From positions 1 to 16,053 of the forward strand of contig JASGVS010000009.1 of assembly GCA_030054835.1 (NCBI GenBank): a DNA stretch of 16,053 nt, given 5' to 3'. The notes under the pieces are model-generated. The model ran no database searches and had not been told where the DNA came from. It saw only the letters and a program-made list of their open reading frames with translations. Both the position numbers and the translations under genes were made by a program. Origin of the DNA: UBA3910 sp002391465. Lineage in GTDB: Bacteria; Bacillota; Limnochordia; Darwinibacteriales; Darwinibacteriaceae. Each line of letters begins with the position of its first letter. The stretch's first letter is position 1. Shown here one piece after another: positions 1-6,354 of the stretch.

Positions 1-197
1 TGCTCAAGGAATACGGGCCTTTTCTCATTCCCTTAATCATTGCCCAGCTTGTTCTGGCAATAACCGCTTTGGTTCACGTCTTGAGACACCCCAACTATCG
101 CTTCGGCACCAAAGGCCTGTGGATTCCCGTTGTTCTGCTGGTGCAGTTTATCGGACCGGTGCTCTATTTCGCTCTCGGACGCGGTGATGACCGATGA
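1..197 (+). CDS. PLDc_N-domain small membrane protein, 3' part only (YxlE-like)
   Basis: The reading frame is open from the window edge (first full codon at base 3) to TGA at 195-197, so only the last 64 residues are visible and the start is outside. Two hydrophobic segments are seen, one around LIPLIIAQLVLAITALVHVL and one around WIPVVLLVQFIGPVLYFALG, and the tail GRGDDR is polar. The pattern of a helix pair ending in F-x-G-P-x-x-Y-x-x-x-G-R is typical of the phospholipase D N-terminal (PLDc_N) domain, a short membrane domain without the catalytic HKD motif. In Bacillus, YxlE has this domain and is encoded directly before the ABC transporter genes yxlF and yxlG, as here. The stop codon overlaps the next start (ATGA), which points to translational coupling. 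The family call rests on pattern and context. The precise function is unknown. Confidence 0.7.
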   Translation, partial: LKEYGPFLIPLIIAQLVLAITALVHVLRHPNYRFGTKGLWIPVVLLVQFIGPVLYFALGRGDDR

Positions 198-1108
198 ACA
201 TTCTGGAGATCAACCAGCTGTACAAGGCTTTTGGCCGCAACCAAGTCTTGAACGGCCTGGACATGGCTGTGCCGGAAGGCTCCATTTTCGGGTTTGTGGG
301 GCGTAACGGCGCAGGGAAAACCACAACCATGAAGATTGTGCTCGGCCTGCTTAAGGCAGATAGAGGCACAGTGACTGTCTGCGGGGAGGAAGTGTCGTAT
401 GGTGCCACCAAGACGAACCGGCACATTGGCTATCTTCCTGATGTGCCTGAGTTCTACGGATACATGCGCCCAAGGGAGTACCTCCAGCTCTGCGGGGAGA
501 TTGCCGGGCTGCCTTCCAAACACATAGGAGAGCGTAGCGACGAACTCCTGTCCTTGGTTGGGCTGGGCGATGCCAACCGGAAGATCAGAGGTTTCTCCGG
601 GGGCATGAAGCAGCGCCTGGGAATTGCCCAGGCGCTCATGGGCGAACCCCGTCTTCTGATCTGCGATGAACCCACCTCAGCGCTGGATCCCTTGGGGCGC
701 AGGCAAATTCTGGACATACTCTTTTCCCTCAAGAGCAGGACCACGGTGGTCTTTTCCACCCACATCCTCTCCGACGTGGAGCGTATCTGCGATCGCGTGG
801 CCGTGCTGGAGGGAGGTCGCTTAGTCTTGTCCGGAACCATCGCTGAAATCCGCAAGCGCAATCGGAGCAATAGCTATTGCCTTAGGTTTTCGTCCTCGTC
901 TACGGCACGGGAGTTTGCGGGCAGTCTAGAGCTGCAGTGGCCTGCTGTCAAGATGGACAGGGAGGGCAGCACCTTGGTTATTACCACGGAGGACGAAAAT
1001 GGCGGGCGTGTTTTAATCGATCTACTGGCGGCGAAGCAAATAGTTCCAGAGAGTTTCGAGGTTATGGGGCCCAGTTTGGAAAGTTTGTTTGCGGAGGCAG
1101 TCCAATGA
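194..1108 (+). CDS. ABC transporter ATP-binding protein (YxlF-like)
   Basis: A 304-residue nucleotide-binding subunit that would hydrolyse ATP on the cytoplasmic face to drive the membrane partner encoded next. The Walker A motif GRNGAGKTT is at residues 36-44 (lysine 42), the signature SGGMKQ at 135-140, Walker B LLICDEP at 154-160 with catalytic glutamate 159, and the switch histidine at 190 in STHILSD. The last 90 or so residues form the C-terminal extension usual in the CcmA/DrrA-like group that pairs with ABC-2 permeases. The ATG at 194 overlaps the previous stop codon, and the TGA at 1106-1108 overlaps the permease start at 1105, so all three genes are translationally coupled. The substrate cannot be told from the sequence. 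Drug or peptide export and cell-envelope maintenance are the usual roles of such pairs. The position after a PLDc_N gene matches the Bacillus sigY-yxl cluster. Confidence 0.93.
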   Translation: MNILEINQLYKAFGRNQVLNGLDMAVPEGSIFGFVGRNGAGKTTTMKIVLGLLKADRGTVTVCGEEVSYGATKTNRHIGYLPDVPEFYGYMRPREYLQLCGEIAGLPSKHIGERSDELLSLVGLGDANRKIRGFSGGMKQRLGIAQALMGEPRLLICDEPTSALDPLGRRQILDILFSLKSRTTVVFSTHILSDVERICDRVAVLEGGRLVLSGTIAEIRKRNRSNSYCLRFSSSSTAREFAGSLELQWPAVKMDREGSTLVITTEDENGGRVLIDLLAAKQIVPESFEVMGPSLESLFAEAVQ

Positions 1109-1869
1109 TCCACTTCGTTGTGTTCTTCAAGAAGGAGATCAAGGAAAGCGTACGGACATACGCGCTGCTGATCATGGCTGTGGTCTTCGCGGTCCTTGGC
1201 ATCATGAACCCCCTGGTGGCCAAACTGACTCCCGAACTGATCCCGAAGCTGATGCCTGAGGGGATCAACATCACCATGCCGGAACCCTCCTCCCTTGATT
1301 CCTGGAGCCAATTCTTCAAGAATATCCAGCAGATGGGTTTGATCGTAACCATGCTGGTCTTCAGCGGGTCGCTCCCCAATGAGGTGGCCAAAGGCACGTT
1401 GATCAACCTCTTGACCAAAGGACTTTCGCGCCGAGCGGTGATCTTTGCCAAGTACGCTGCTATGGCCGCCATCTGGACGCTTAGCATGGCCATCTCCTTT
1501 GTGGTTACCTGGACTTACACAATCTACTTCTTCCCCGATGGCAAAGCCCAGTATGTTCTCTTGGCTGCCTTCTGGCTGTGGACCTTCGGATCCTTTTTGC
1601 TGGCCGTCCTGCTATGCGCCGCAACCCTCGTTGTCAGTAGTTACGGGAGCCTTTTGATCAGTGGCGCAGCTGTGGTCGCGCTGATGATTTTGAACGTGAT
1701 CCCAGCTGTCCAAAAGTACAATCCCCTCTCCCTAGCTGGCCGCAATATGGACCTGGTGATAGGGAACATCGGTCCAGCGTCCTTCGTTCCTGCCCTGATC
1801 ATCACGCTGGTGGCCATTCCCCTGCTGATTCTGTTCTCCGCGCAAAATTTTGCCAAAAAACAGCTTTGA
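1105..1869 (+). CDS. ABC-2-type transporter permease (YxlG-like)
   Basis: A 254-residue membrane subunit expected to form the channel for the ATPase encoded just before it. The start is taken as the ATG at 1105, which overlaps the ATPase stop codon (ATGA). An upstream in-frame ATG at 937 lies deep inside the ATPase gene and is not credible. The N-terminus (MIHFVVFFKKEIKESVRTYA) is the charged amphipathic segment typical of ABC-2 permeases, followed by a first helix at about 20-37. An extracytoplasmic loop rich in proline and methionine spans about 38-75. Further helices lie near 78-90, 118-142, 150-175, 181-200 and 226-246. The segment around residues 92-105 (NEVAKGTLINLLTKG) matches the conserved E-x-x-x-G-T-x-x-x-L-L motif of this family. 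The protein ends with a short KK-rich tail. Substrate unknown. Confidence 0.9.
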   Translation: MIHFVVFFKKEIKESVRTYALLIMAVVFAVLGIMNPLVAKLTPELIPKLMPEGINITMPEPSSLDSWSQFFKNIQQMGLIVTMLVFSGSLPNEVAKGTLINLLTKGLSRRAVIFAKYAAMAAIWTLSMAISFVVTWTYTIYFFPDGKAQYVLLAAFWLWTFGSFLLAVLLCAATLVVSSYGSLLISGAAVVALMILNVIPAVQKYNPLSLAGRNMDLVIGNIGPASFVPALIITLVAIPLLILFSAQNFAKKQL

Positions 1870-2092
1870 AGCCCAGACTTGGTGCGTAGAGAAGGGCCCC
1901 GCGACCGCGGGGCTCCTCATCCTGCCTTTGTGCAGACCTGTGCTGGCCACCATTGCCCTGTTCATCGCCTCGGGATCGCTGCTCCAGGCTTGCGGCAGCG
2001 GTGTGCAGGCCGGTGTGCTCTTTATTCTCGGTCCCGGGTTCGTGCTGTCAAGAATCCTGCACAGATGGGAAATACGACGCGAAAGTGGCTGA
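1850..2092 (+). other. Hydrophobic reading frame in the convergent gap, doubtful gene or remnant
   Basis: An 80-codon frame starts at an ATG inside the end of the permease gene (20-base overlap) and runs to TGA at 2090-2092. No ribosome binding site precedes the ATG. The first third crosses the hairpin at 1894-1915 and does not look like protein. From about base 1920 the codons end mostly in C or G and encode two consecutive hydrophobic stretches (RPVLATIALFIASGSLLQAC and GVLFILGPGFVLSRIL), ending in a basic tail. This is compatible with a two-helix mini membrane protein started at an internal GTG or TTG, or with the remains of a lost gene. I do not recognise a family. The rest of the gap up to 2149 shows nothing. 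Confidence 0.25.
1894..1915 (+). terminator. GC-rich hairpin just after the permease stop, weak terminator candidate
   Basis: A perfect 7-bp stem (GCCCCGC at 1896-1902, GCGGGGC at 1907-1913) closes a GACC loop and can be extended by a G-T and a G-C pair. It begins 24 bases after the permease stop codon, between convergent genes, where a terminator is expected. There is no clear run of T after the stem on either strand, so an intrinsic terminator is only a possibility. Confidence 0.35.
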
Positions 2093-2149
2093 ACCACCAG
2101 ATAGCGAACCCCCGATTATCACATGTGGTCAGTGGGGTGCAACAAGACA

Positions 2150-2524
2150 TCAATGCCCCAGGTTCTTAACCCTGATCCTCCCCGTGGCGTTTTTCCCGGT
2201 GATCAGGAACACGTACTGATCGGTTTCAGCAATTCCAATCGTAAAGGTACGGGTGGGCAGATCATTGCCTGAGTACGGTTCATTGCCCCTGAGGCCGCTC
2301 ACCACTAGGCCGATCTCACCGCCTTGGCGGTCTACCTCCACCTGTACCACGTCTCCCGCGGCTAGAGGAAGCTGGCATCTGTGGGTGGCATTGTACTGGG
2401 TGAAATCCATGGTGAAGCCGCTTAGGCTGGGATTATGAAGAATCACTATGCTCCCCGTGGGTGGGCAGGCCGAGAGCAGCACGGCTGGAAGCAAGACGCC
2501 GAGAATTAGTCTTTTTGGAAACAT
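2150..2524 (-). CDS. Small secreted lipoprotein of unknown function
   Basis: A 124-residue protein with a typical lipoprotein signal: two basic residues in MFPKR, a hydrophobic stretch (LILGVLLPAVL) and the lipobox LSAC with the lipidated cysteine at residue 20. The mature part has about 104 residues. It is rich in short beta-type segments (SIVILHN, DVVQVEVD, TFTIGIAE, QYVFLITG, RIRVKNL) and looks like a small beta-sandwich. A second cysteine is at 50. An excellent ribosome binding site (GAAGGAGGTACTCGC before ATG) fixes the start. The gene begins inside the last 19 bases of the hydrolase gene upstream, so the two are co-translated and likely work at the same place, the outer face of the membrane. 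I do not recognise a named family. Confidence 0.8.
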   Translation of the reverse strand: MFPKRLILGVLLPAVLLSACPPTGSIVILHNPSLSGFTMDFTQYNATHRCQLPLAAGDVVQVEVDRQGGEIGLVVSGLRGNEPYSGNDLPTRTFTIGIAETDQYVFLITGKNATGRIRVKNLGH

Positions 2525-3681
2525 GCGAGTACCTCCTTCACGAACCTATCTCTTTCATTGATCCAAGGACTGTGTCCCGAATGCTCAAACCAGATGATCT
2601 CCTTTTCAGGCGCCTCCAAGATTTGCACGTATTCCTCAACCAGCGCCTTAGGTGCGTTGACGTCGTAACGTCCCAAAAGGAAGTACACGGGCACATCCAG
2701 TTTAGTGTAATCTTTCCTCAGGTCCATCTCATAAAGCTGCTGATACACATGGTTAAACGTATTAACGATGCCTCTCAGGAAGTTGATTTTATCCAGAATG
2801 CCGTATTCGGAGGAGCCCAAATCCCGCAGGGTGTTGTACCCGGGATTGTGGATGCCGGGCCCGCTTGCCATATAGGCATTTAGGTAATTGAGATAGACAG
2901 CGCTTCTCCGCGTAACATCCTTGCCGTAGTAGGGCGGCTCACCATTGGCCTTGAGTTTGGCCACCAGATCGGTGTGGCCGTTCTTTTCGGCGATGTCCAG
3001 GGCCAAGGCGTAATCTATCCGTTCAGTTTCGGCAAAGTCAATCATCTGCCCCGTACCGATAAAGGCATGGTAGGATTCGGGGTATCTACTTACCAGGAAG
3101 ATTCCCAGGGCGCTCCCCCACGACTCTCCGATCAGGTAGATCTTCTCCTGGCCGAAGCGTTCCTTCAGATATTCCGTGAGAGCCCGGCCATCCTCAATAT
3201 AGGTTTGGGCCGTGATGTTCCCGATCTTGTCGGCGTAGTAGGACTTGCCGGAACCTGGTTGATCCCAGTTCACCACGACAAAATGTTTCTCCAGCTCCGC
3301 CAGTTCATGGCGGACCGCTCCCATTTGAGTCCCGCCTGGACCCCCTGCCAGGAAGAGCAGCACCGGTTTGCTCTGATCCCAGCCCCGCAGGCTGATCCAC
3401 TGCTTCCTCCCGTTCAGCTCCACCTGAGTCAGTTCTGCAATGCTGTTGGCAGAGTCAATGCTAGGAGTAGAAGCTGTTAGCTGGGAAAAGAGGATCAACA
3501 AGGCGTTCAGAGCGATAAGCACGGCCAAAAGCAGTGCTGCCTTCTTGAGGCGCGTGATCTGGCTGGGATTGGCCCTGCCGCGCACAACTGCAACCACGCG
3601 GCCGGACACCAAAAACAAGAGCCAAACCAGAACAAGGATGGTCGCGACAGTAAGAACCATAAAGACGATGATCTGACTCAC
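2506..3681 (-). CDS. Membrane-anchored alpha/beta hydrolase, proline-iminopeptidase-like
   Basis: A 391-residue protein from the preferred GTG start. Two hydrophobic helices (about 4-26 and 47-67) flank a loop rich in arginine and lysine. By the positive-inside rule that loop is cytoplasmic, which places the hydrolase domain (about 85-390) outside the membrane. The domain carries the oxyanion-hole motif AGGPGG at 112-117, the WDQPGSGKS block at 139-147 typical of prolyl iminopeptidases, nucleophile serine 187 in GESWG, acid aspartate 340 in GRYDVNAP and histidine 370 in EHSGHSPW. The catalytic triad therefore looks complete. The likely activity is release of N-terminal residues from peptides or hydrolysis of a small ester or amide. 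The substrate is not readable. The gene lies 108 bases after the histidine kinase on the same strand and overlaps the lipoprotein gene. An upstream GTG at 3726 would add 15 residues but has no ribosome binding site. Confidence 0.88.
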   Translation of the reverse strand: MSQIIVFMVLTVATILVLVWLLFLVSGRVVAVVRGRANPSQITRLKKAALLLAVLIALNALLILFSQLTASTPSIDSANSIAELTQVELNGRKQWISLRGWDQSKPVLLFLAGGPGGTQMGAVRHELAELEKHFVVVNWDQPGSGKSYYADKIGNITAQTYIEDGRALTEYLKERFGQEKIYLIGESWGSALGIFLVSRYPESYHAFIGTGQMIDFAETERIDYALALDIAEKNGHTDLVAKLKANGEPPYYGKDVTRRSAVYLNYLNAYMASGPGIHNPGYNTLRDLGSSEYGILDKINFLRGIVNTFNHVYQQLYEMDLRKDYTKLDVPVYFLLGRYDVNAPKALVEEYVQILEAPEKEIIWFEHSGHSPWINERDRFVKEVLACFQKD

Positions 3682-3688
3682 GGCTAAA

Positions 3689-3693
3689 CCTCC
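3689..3693 (-). promoter_or_regulatory. Ribosome binding site deciding the hydrolase start
   Basis: GGAGG on the minus strand stands 7 bases before the GTG at 3681. No comparable site precedes the in-frame GTG at 3726, so the shorter protein is preferred. Confidence 0.7.
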
Positions 3694-3724
3694 ATCGATA
3701 ATATAAAAGCTGTACTTCAAGTCC

Positions 3725-3750
3725 ACTGCTACCGTAGTAACTATAGCAGT
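3725..3750 (-). promoter_or_regulatory. 26-bp palindrome upstream of the hydrolase, operator candidate
   Basis: Arms ACTGCTA and TAGCAGT (7 bp, perfect) are separated by 12 bases. The whole element is centred about 57 bases before the hydrolase GTG, in the 108-base gap after the kinase gene. The size and position fit a binding site for a dimeric repressor or activator. No matching copy was noticed upstream of the response regulator. Which protein would bind it is unknown. Confidence 0.4.
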
Positions 3751-3789
3751 AGAACCTGTCGTACAGCTGAACCTATCCTTAAATCCACC

Positions 3790-5193
3790 TTAAATGGTGG
3801 GCAGCAACAACACAAAGGTGCTGCCCTGGCCGCCGCTGATCAGGGTGAGTTCGCCGCCATGGGCCTGGGCGATCCTGTGGGCAATGGAGAGCCCCAATCC
3901 ACTTCCCCCCATTTCCGCACTGCGGGCACGGTCCCCGCGGACGAAGGGCCTGAAAATGTCTGCCTTGAGATCCTCAGGAATCCCAACGCCATCATCGCGG
4001 AAAGTAACGGCTGCTCTGCCGCCGCTCGCTGTAAGGCGGACGGAAATGGTGGTTCCCGGCGGGTTATAACGGATGGCATTACTGGCGAGGTTGTGGATAA
4101 GCCGGCCGAAGCGGCCCTGATCCAGAAGAGCATATACGCTCTCTTCAGGAATGTCGAACTCATACCCAAATCCGGCCTGTTCCAGCTGGGGCACGAGTTC
4201 AGCGCACAGCTGGCGCAGGATCTCGCAGAGATCAACCTGCTCCCTGCTGAGAGTGAACGCAGGGCTGTCCATTTGGGAAAGCTCAAACAGTTCCGTGATC
4301 AGGCCATTTGTTCTCTCGCTGTTGTGGAGGATCACCTGCAGGCACCCCTCCAGTTCCTCTCTGTTCATCCCTGGCTTTTGCAGGATGCGCTCCGCGTAGC
4401 CCTGGATACTTGACATGGGATTTTTCAGGTCATGGGAAATATCTAGAATTAGCCGGCGCCTGTCCTCTTCCGATTTCTTGCGCAGGGAAATCTCCTTCTC
4501 AATTCGGGCGGCCATCTCGTTAAAAGTGTCCTGCAGCTCCGCAAACTCATTCTTCAGATTGAGGCTTACCCTAGCCGAGTAATCCCCTTCCCTAAGCAGC
4601 CTTGTGCCCTCGGCGAGCCCGCGCAGGGGAACCGTTACCTGCGCAGCAGTAACCGCGGAATAAAGGGAGGTAAGGGCGAAGACCAACAGCAGATAGGCTG
4701 CTAGCACCGCACCGAGAATCATCCCGGCAATCCGCAGATCACCGGCGGCCGCCTTACTGTTGAGGATAAAGGCAAAATCAATGCGTATAGAAGCGGGGAA
4801 GGTAACGATGAGCCAAAACTCACCTTTTGGGTTATACAGGATGTCGTGGTGGAAGGGTGTGTTCTTGTGCTTGCTCCAGACCAAGAACTCGGTGAACTCA
4901 GCGGCGGTGAGCTGTTCTTGAGCCAGGGCATCTTCACCCTCGGAGCGTACCACGCGGAACTCCCGGTCAATTACGGTTACGCTGCCTCCGCTTCTTACCA
5001 CAGGGGAAGCATCGATCTGAGCATAGACGTCGCGCATTAGGGTACTTGCGGGGTATCTGTTTGTGGCAAAAGCGCTGGCTGCCAGCCTGCTGGCGATGGC
5101 CAGGAAGGACAGGGCGAGTACCGTGGACACCAGGATCAGAAGGGATGCGACCAAGTAATGGGCAAAGAACTGCCGGGAAATCCTGGTCTTCAT
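3790..5193 (-). CDS. Membrane sensor histidine kinase
   Basis: A 467-residue kinase that would autophosphorylate on histidine and pass the phosphate to the regulator encoded just before it. Helix 1 lies at about 12-36 and helix 2 at about 154-180. They enclose an extracytoplasmic sensor domain of about 115 residues with no family I recognise. A HAMP linker follows (about 181-235, starting after the PLRGL turn), then the dimerisation domain with ISHDLKNP carrying histidine 254. The ATP-binding domain has the N box HNLASNAIRYNP (asparagine 372), the G1 box DDGVGIP at 400-406 and the G2 box GGSGLGLS at 429-436. The gene is full length. Its ATG overlaps the stop of the response regulator by four bases, so the pair is translationally coupled. 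The signal sensed is unknown. Confidence 0.95.
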   Translation of the reverse strand: MKTRISRQFFAHYLVASLLILVSTVLALSFLAIASRLAASAFATNRYPASTLMRDVYAQIDASPVVRSGGSVTVIDREFRVVRSEGEDALAQEQLTAAEFTEFLVWSKHKNTPFHHDILYNPKGEFWLIVTFPASIRIDFAFILNSKAAAGDLRIAGMILGAVLAAYLLLVFALTSLYSAVTAAQVTVPLRGLAEGTRLLREGDYSARVSLNLKNEFAELQDTFNEMAARIEKEISLRKKSEEDRRRLILDISHDLKNPMSSIQGYAERILQKPGMNREELEGCLQVILHNSERTNGLITELFELSQMDSPAFTLSREQVDLCEILRQLCAELVPQLEQAGFGYEFDIPEESVYALLDQGRFGRLIHNLASNAIRYNPPGTTISVRLTASGGRAAVTFRDDGVGIPEDLKADIFRPFVRGDRARSAEMGGSGLGLSIAHRIAQAHGGELTLISGGQGSTFVLLLPTI

Positions 5194-5891
5194 GATGGCT
5201 CACCTGTATAGTGCAGTTTATAGCCGATGCCGCGGATGGTTTTCAAGTACACAGGCCGATGGGGATCGTCTTCTATCTTGCTGCGCAGCCGGCTGATATG
5301 CACCATCACTGTGTTGTCGTCGAAATAGAGCTCCTCGTCCCACACCGCCTGATAGAGCTGCCGTTTGGTAAACACCCGCTCTGGATTCTCCATGAAATGC
5401 AGCAGCAGCCGGTATTCTTTGGCGCCAAGCTCAATGGGAACACCGTTCTTAAAGGCGCAGCATGCTTCTTTGTCAATGGCTAAGCGGCCGTAGGTGAGCT
5501 TGGCATCCACTCGGCCCTGGTGCGCCATGTATTCGGTATTGCGGCGCAGCTGCGCTCCAACCCGGGCAACTAACTCCGCCACGGAAAACGGCTTGGCAAT
5601 GTAGTCATCTGCTCCCAAGCCCAGGCCCAACACCTTATCTACGTCATCTGTGCGGGCAGTCAGGAGAATGACAGGCAGCACGCTGCGTTCCCGGATCCGC
5701 CTGAGCAGGGTAAAGCCGTCCATGGCCGGCATCATTACATCAAGAATGGCCAAGTCCACATGCTGTGTGCTGAGGATGTCCCAGGCTTCCCTGCCGCTCT
5801 GCGCAGCGAAGACGGTGTATCCGTTTTCCTCCAGGTTGGTTTTGATCAGGTTGCGAATGTCCGCTTCATCGTCGGCGATGAGGATTCTCAT
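5190..5891 (-). CDS. OmpR/PhoB-family response regulator
   Basis: A 233-residue DNA-binding regulator, partner of the kinase encoded next. The receiver domain (1-118) has the acidic pair D7-D8, phospho-acceptor aspartate 51 in LAILDVMMP, threonine 78 in LLTAR and lysine 100 in AKPFS. A C-terminal winged-helix domain (about 130-230) ends with the family signature TIRGIGYKL. The start is placed at MRILIADDEAD, because GGGAGG stands 9 bases upstream of this ATG and the receiver fold begins here. A longer frame from base 5930 adds 13 residues unlike a receiver. The neighbours suggest control of the hydrolase and lipoprotein genes, and perhaps of the pair's own operon. The target genes cannot be proven from sequence. 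Confidence 0.95.
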   Translation of the reverse strand: MRILIADDEADIRNLIKTNLEENGYTVFAAQSGREAWDILSTQHVDLAILDVMMPAMDGFTLLRRIRERSVLPVILLTARTDDVDKVLGLGLGADDYIAKPFSVAELVARVGAQLRRNTEYMAHQGRVDAKLTYGRLAIDKEACCAFKNGVPIELGAKEYRLLLHFMENPERVFTKRQLYQAVWDEELYFDDNTVMVHISRLRSKIEDDPHRPVYLKTIRGIGYKLHYTGEPS

Positions 5892-6013
5892 CGTTCTGCG
5901 CCTCCCTGCTGATATCTGCTTGGGGAGCATCCCTGCCTGTCATCGGTGGCCACAAGCCGTTGGTCAGAGAGGCATGCAGGCAATGTCATCCCAGATGAAT
6001 CCTGGTTTTCCAT
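5888..6013 (-). CDS. Possible 41-residue leader peptide before the response regulator
   Basis: On the minus strand an ATG at 6013 opens a 41-codon frame whose TGA overlaps the response-regulator ATG (ATGA at 5891-5888). The peptide begins MENQDSSGMTLPACLSDQRL and is polar, with no helix or signal. The four-base overlap is the same coupling seen between regulator and kinase and could let a ribosome pass from leader to regulator. Against it, the nearest AGGAGG (about 6033-6038) is roughly 16 bases before the ATG, too far for normal initiation, and the composition is not distinctive. It may be chance. Confidence 0.25.
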   Translation of the reverse strand: MENQDSSGMTLPACLSDQRLVATDDRQGCSPSRYQQGGAER

Positions 6014-6018
6014 TCGGT

Positions 6019-6046
6019 ATTACAAATCTCGCCTCCTTTTTGTCGC
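6019..6046 (-). promoter_or_regulatory. Candidate promoter for the two-component operon
   Basis: On the minus strand a GCGACA (-35-like, four of six) and a TGTAAT (-10-like, five of six) are separated by 16 bases. Transcription would start roughly 120 bases before the response-regulator ATG. The match is modest and judged by eye only. Confidence 0.3.
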
Positions 6047-6256
6047 GAAAATAATGTCCTCACAAAAATGCCCAGTGACCTCCCATGCCGCCGGGCACAA
6101 ACAACTGCAACCATTTATATGTTGGTACTTCACGGCTGTATCTATGCTGCCTGGGAATATGCCGGTCCTTCGGCAGCCTTGCCTTTACTTCACCAACACC
6201 ACATTTGTCCAAGAAGGAACTGCTGCGAGCGAAAAAGAAGTACAACATTACTGCAA
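6047..6256. other. Divergent intergenic region without convincing gene
   Basis: Together with the flanks this makes a gap of about 460 bases between the response regulator (5891) and cas3 (6355). Several short frames exist on both strands, but none has a ribosome binding site or family resemblance. A 6-bp inverted repeat (GCTGCC at 6146-6151, GGCAGC at 6172-6177) overlaps a smaller GCCG/CGGC hairpin, and neither is strong. No tRNA or CRISPR-repeat-like sequence was seen here. The region may hold the control sites of both divergent operons. Confidence 0.5.
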
Positions 6257-6286
6257 ATGACAATTTCGCCGTAAGCCAATGATAAT
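6257..6286 (+). promoter_or_regulatory. Candidate promoter of the cas operon
   Basis: ATGACA (five of six bases of the -35 consensus) and GATAAT (five of six of the -10 consensus) are separated by 18 bases. The predicted transcript start is about 60 bases before the preferred cas3 ATG. It is the best sigma-70-type match seen in this gap on the plus strand. Confidence 0.42.
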
Positions 6287-6354
6287 CCAGACGATAACGC
6301 AAATTTGTGTCCCATCTGGTCAATTGCAGAATCTTTGTTCAAAAGGGAATAGAT

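Noticed and set aside
3785..3800. Small hairpin CCACC/GGTGG over the kinase stop codon as a terminator
   Set aside because: Stem of only 5 bp and no run of T after it. The distal genes on the same strand may well be co-transcribed.
3859..4413. 184-codon plus-strand frame antisense to the histidine kinase
   Set aside because: It is a shadow of the kinase gene, whose HisKA and ATPase motifs are in the opposite frame. GC-rich coding DNA often leaves such open antisense frames.
6146..6177. Inverted repeat GCTGCC/GGCAGC as a terminator or operator
   Set aside because: Only 6 bp with a long loop, overlapping a competing hairpin, and no T-run. Not distinguishable from chance.
5946..6260. Plus-strand frame of 104 codons spanning the divergent gap
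   Set aside because: Overlaps the likely control region on both strands, no start signal, no family resemblance.
6085..6282. Plus-strand frame of 65 codons whose end (SKKELLRAKKKYNI) looks protein-like
   Set aside because: No ribosome binding site, cysteine-rich and irregular first half, overlaps other frames of equal quality. Most likely chance.
6060..6323. Minus-strand frame of 87 codons in the gap before cas3
   Set aside because: No ribosome binding site before its ATG, mixed composition with no recognisable domain, and it would cover the best cas promoter candidate.
6301..6325. GTGTCCC near 6307 as a degenerate CRISPR repeat in the cas promoter region
   Set aside because: Similarity stops after about seven bases, and the hairpin half of the repeat is missing.
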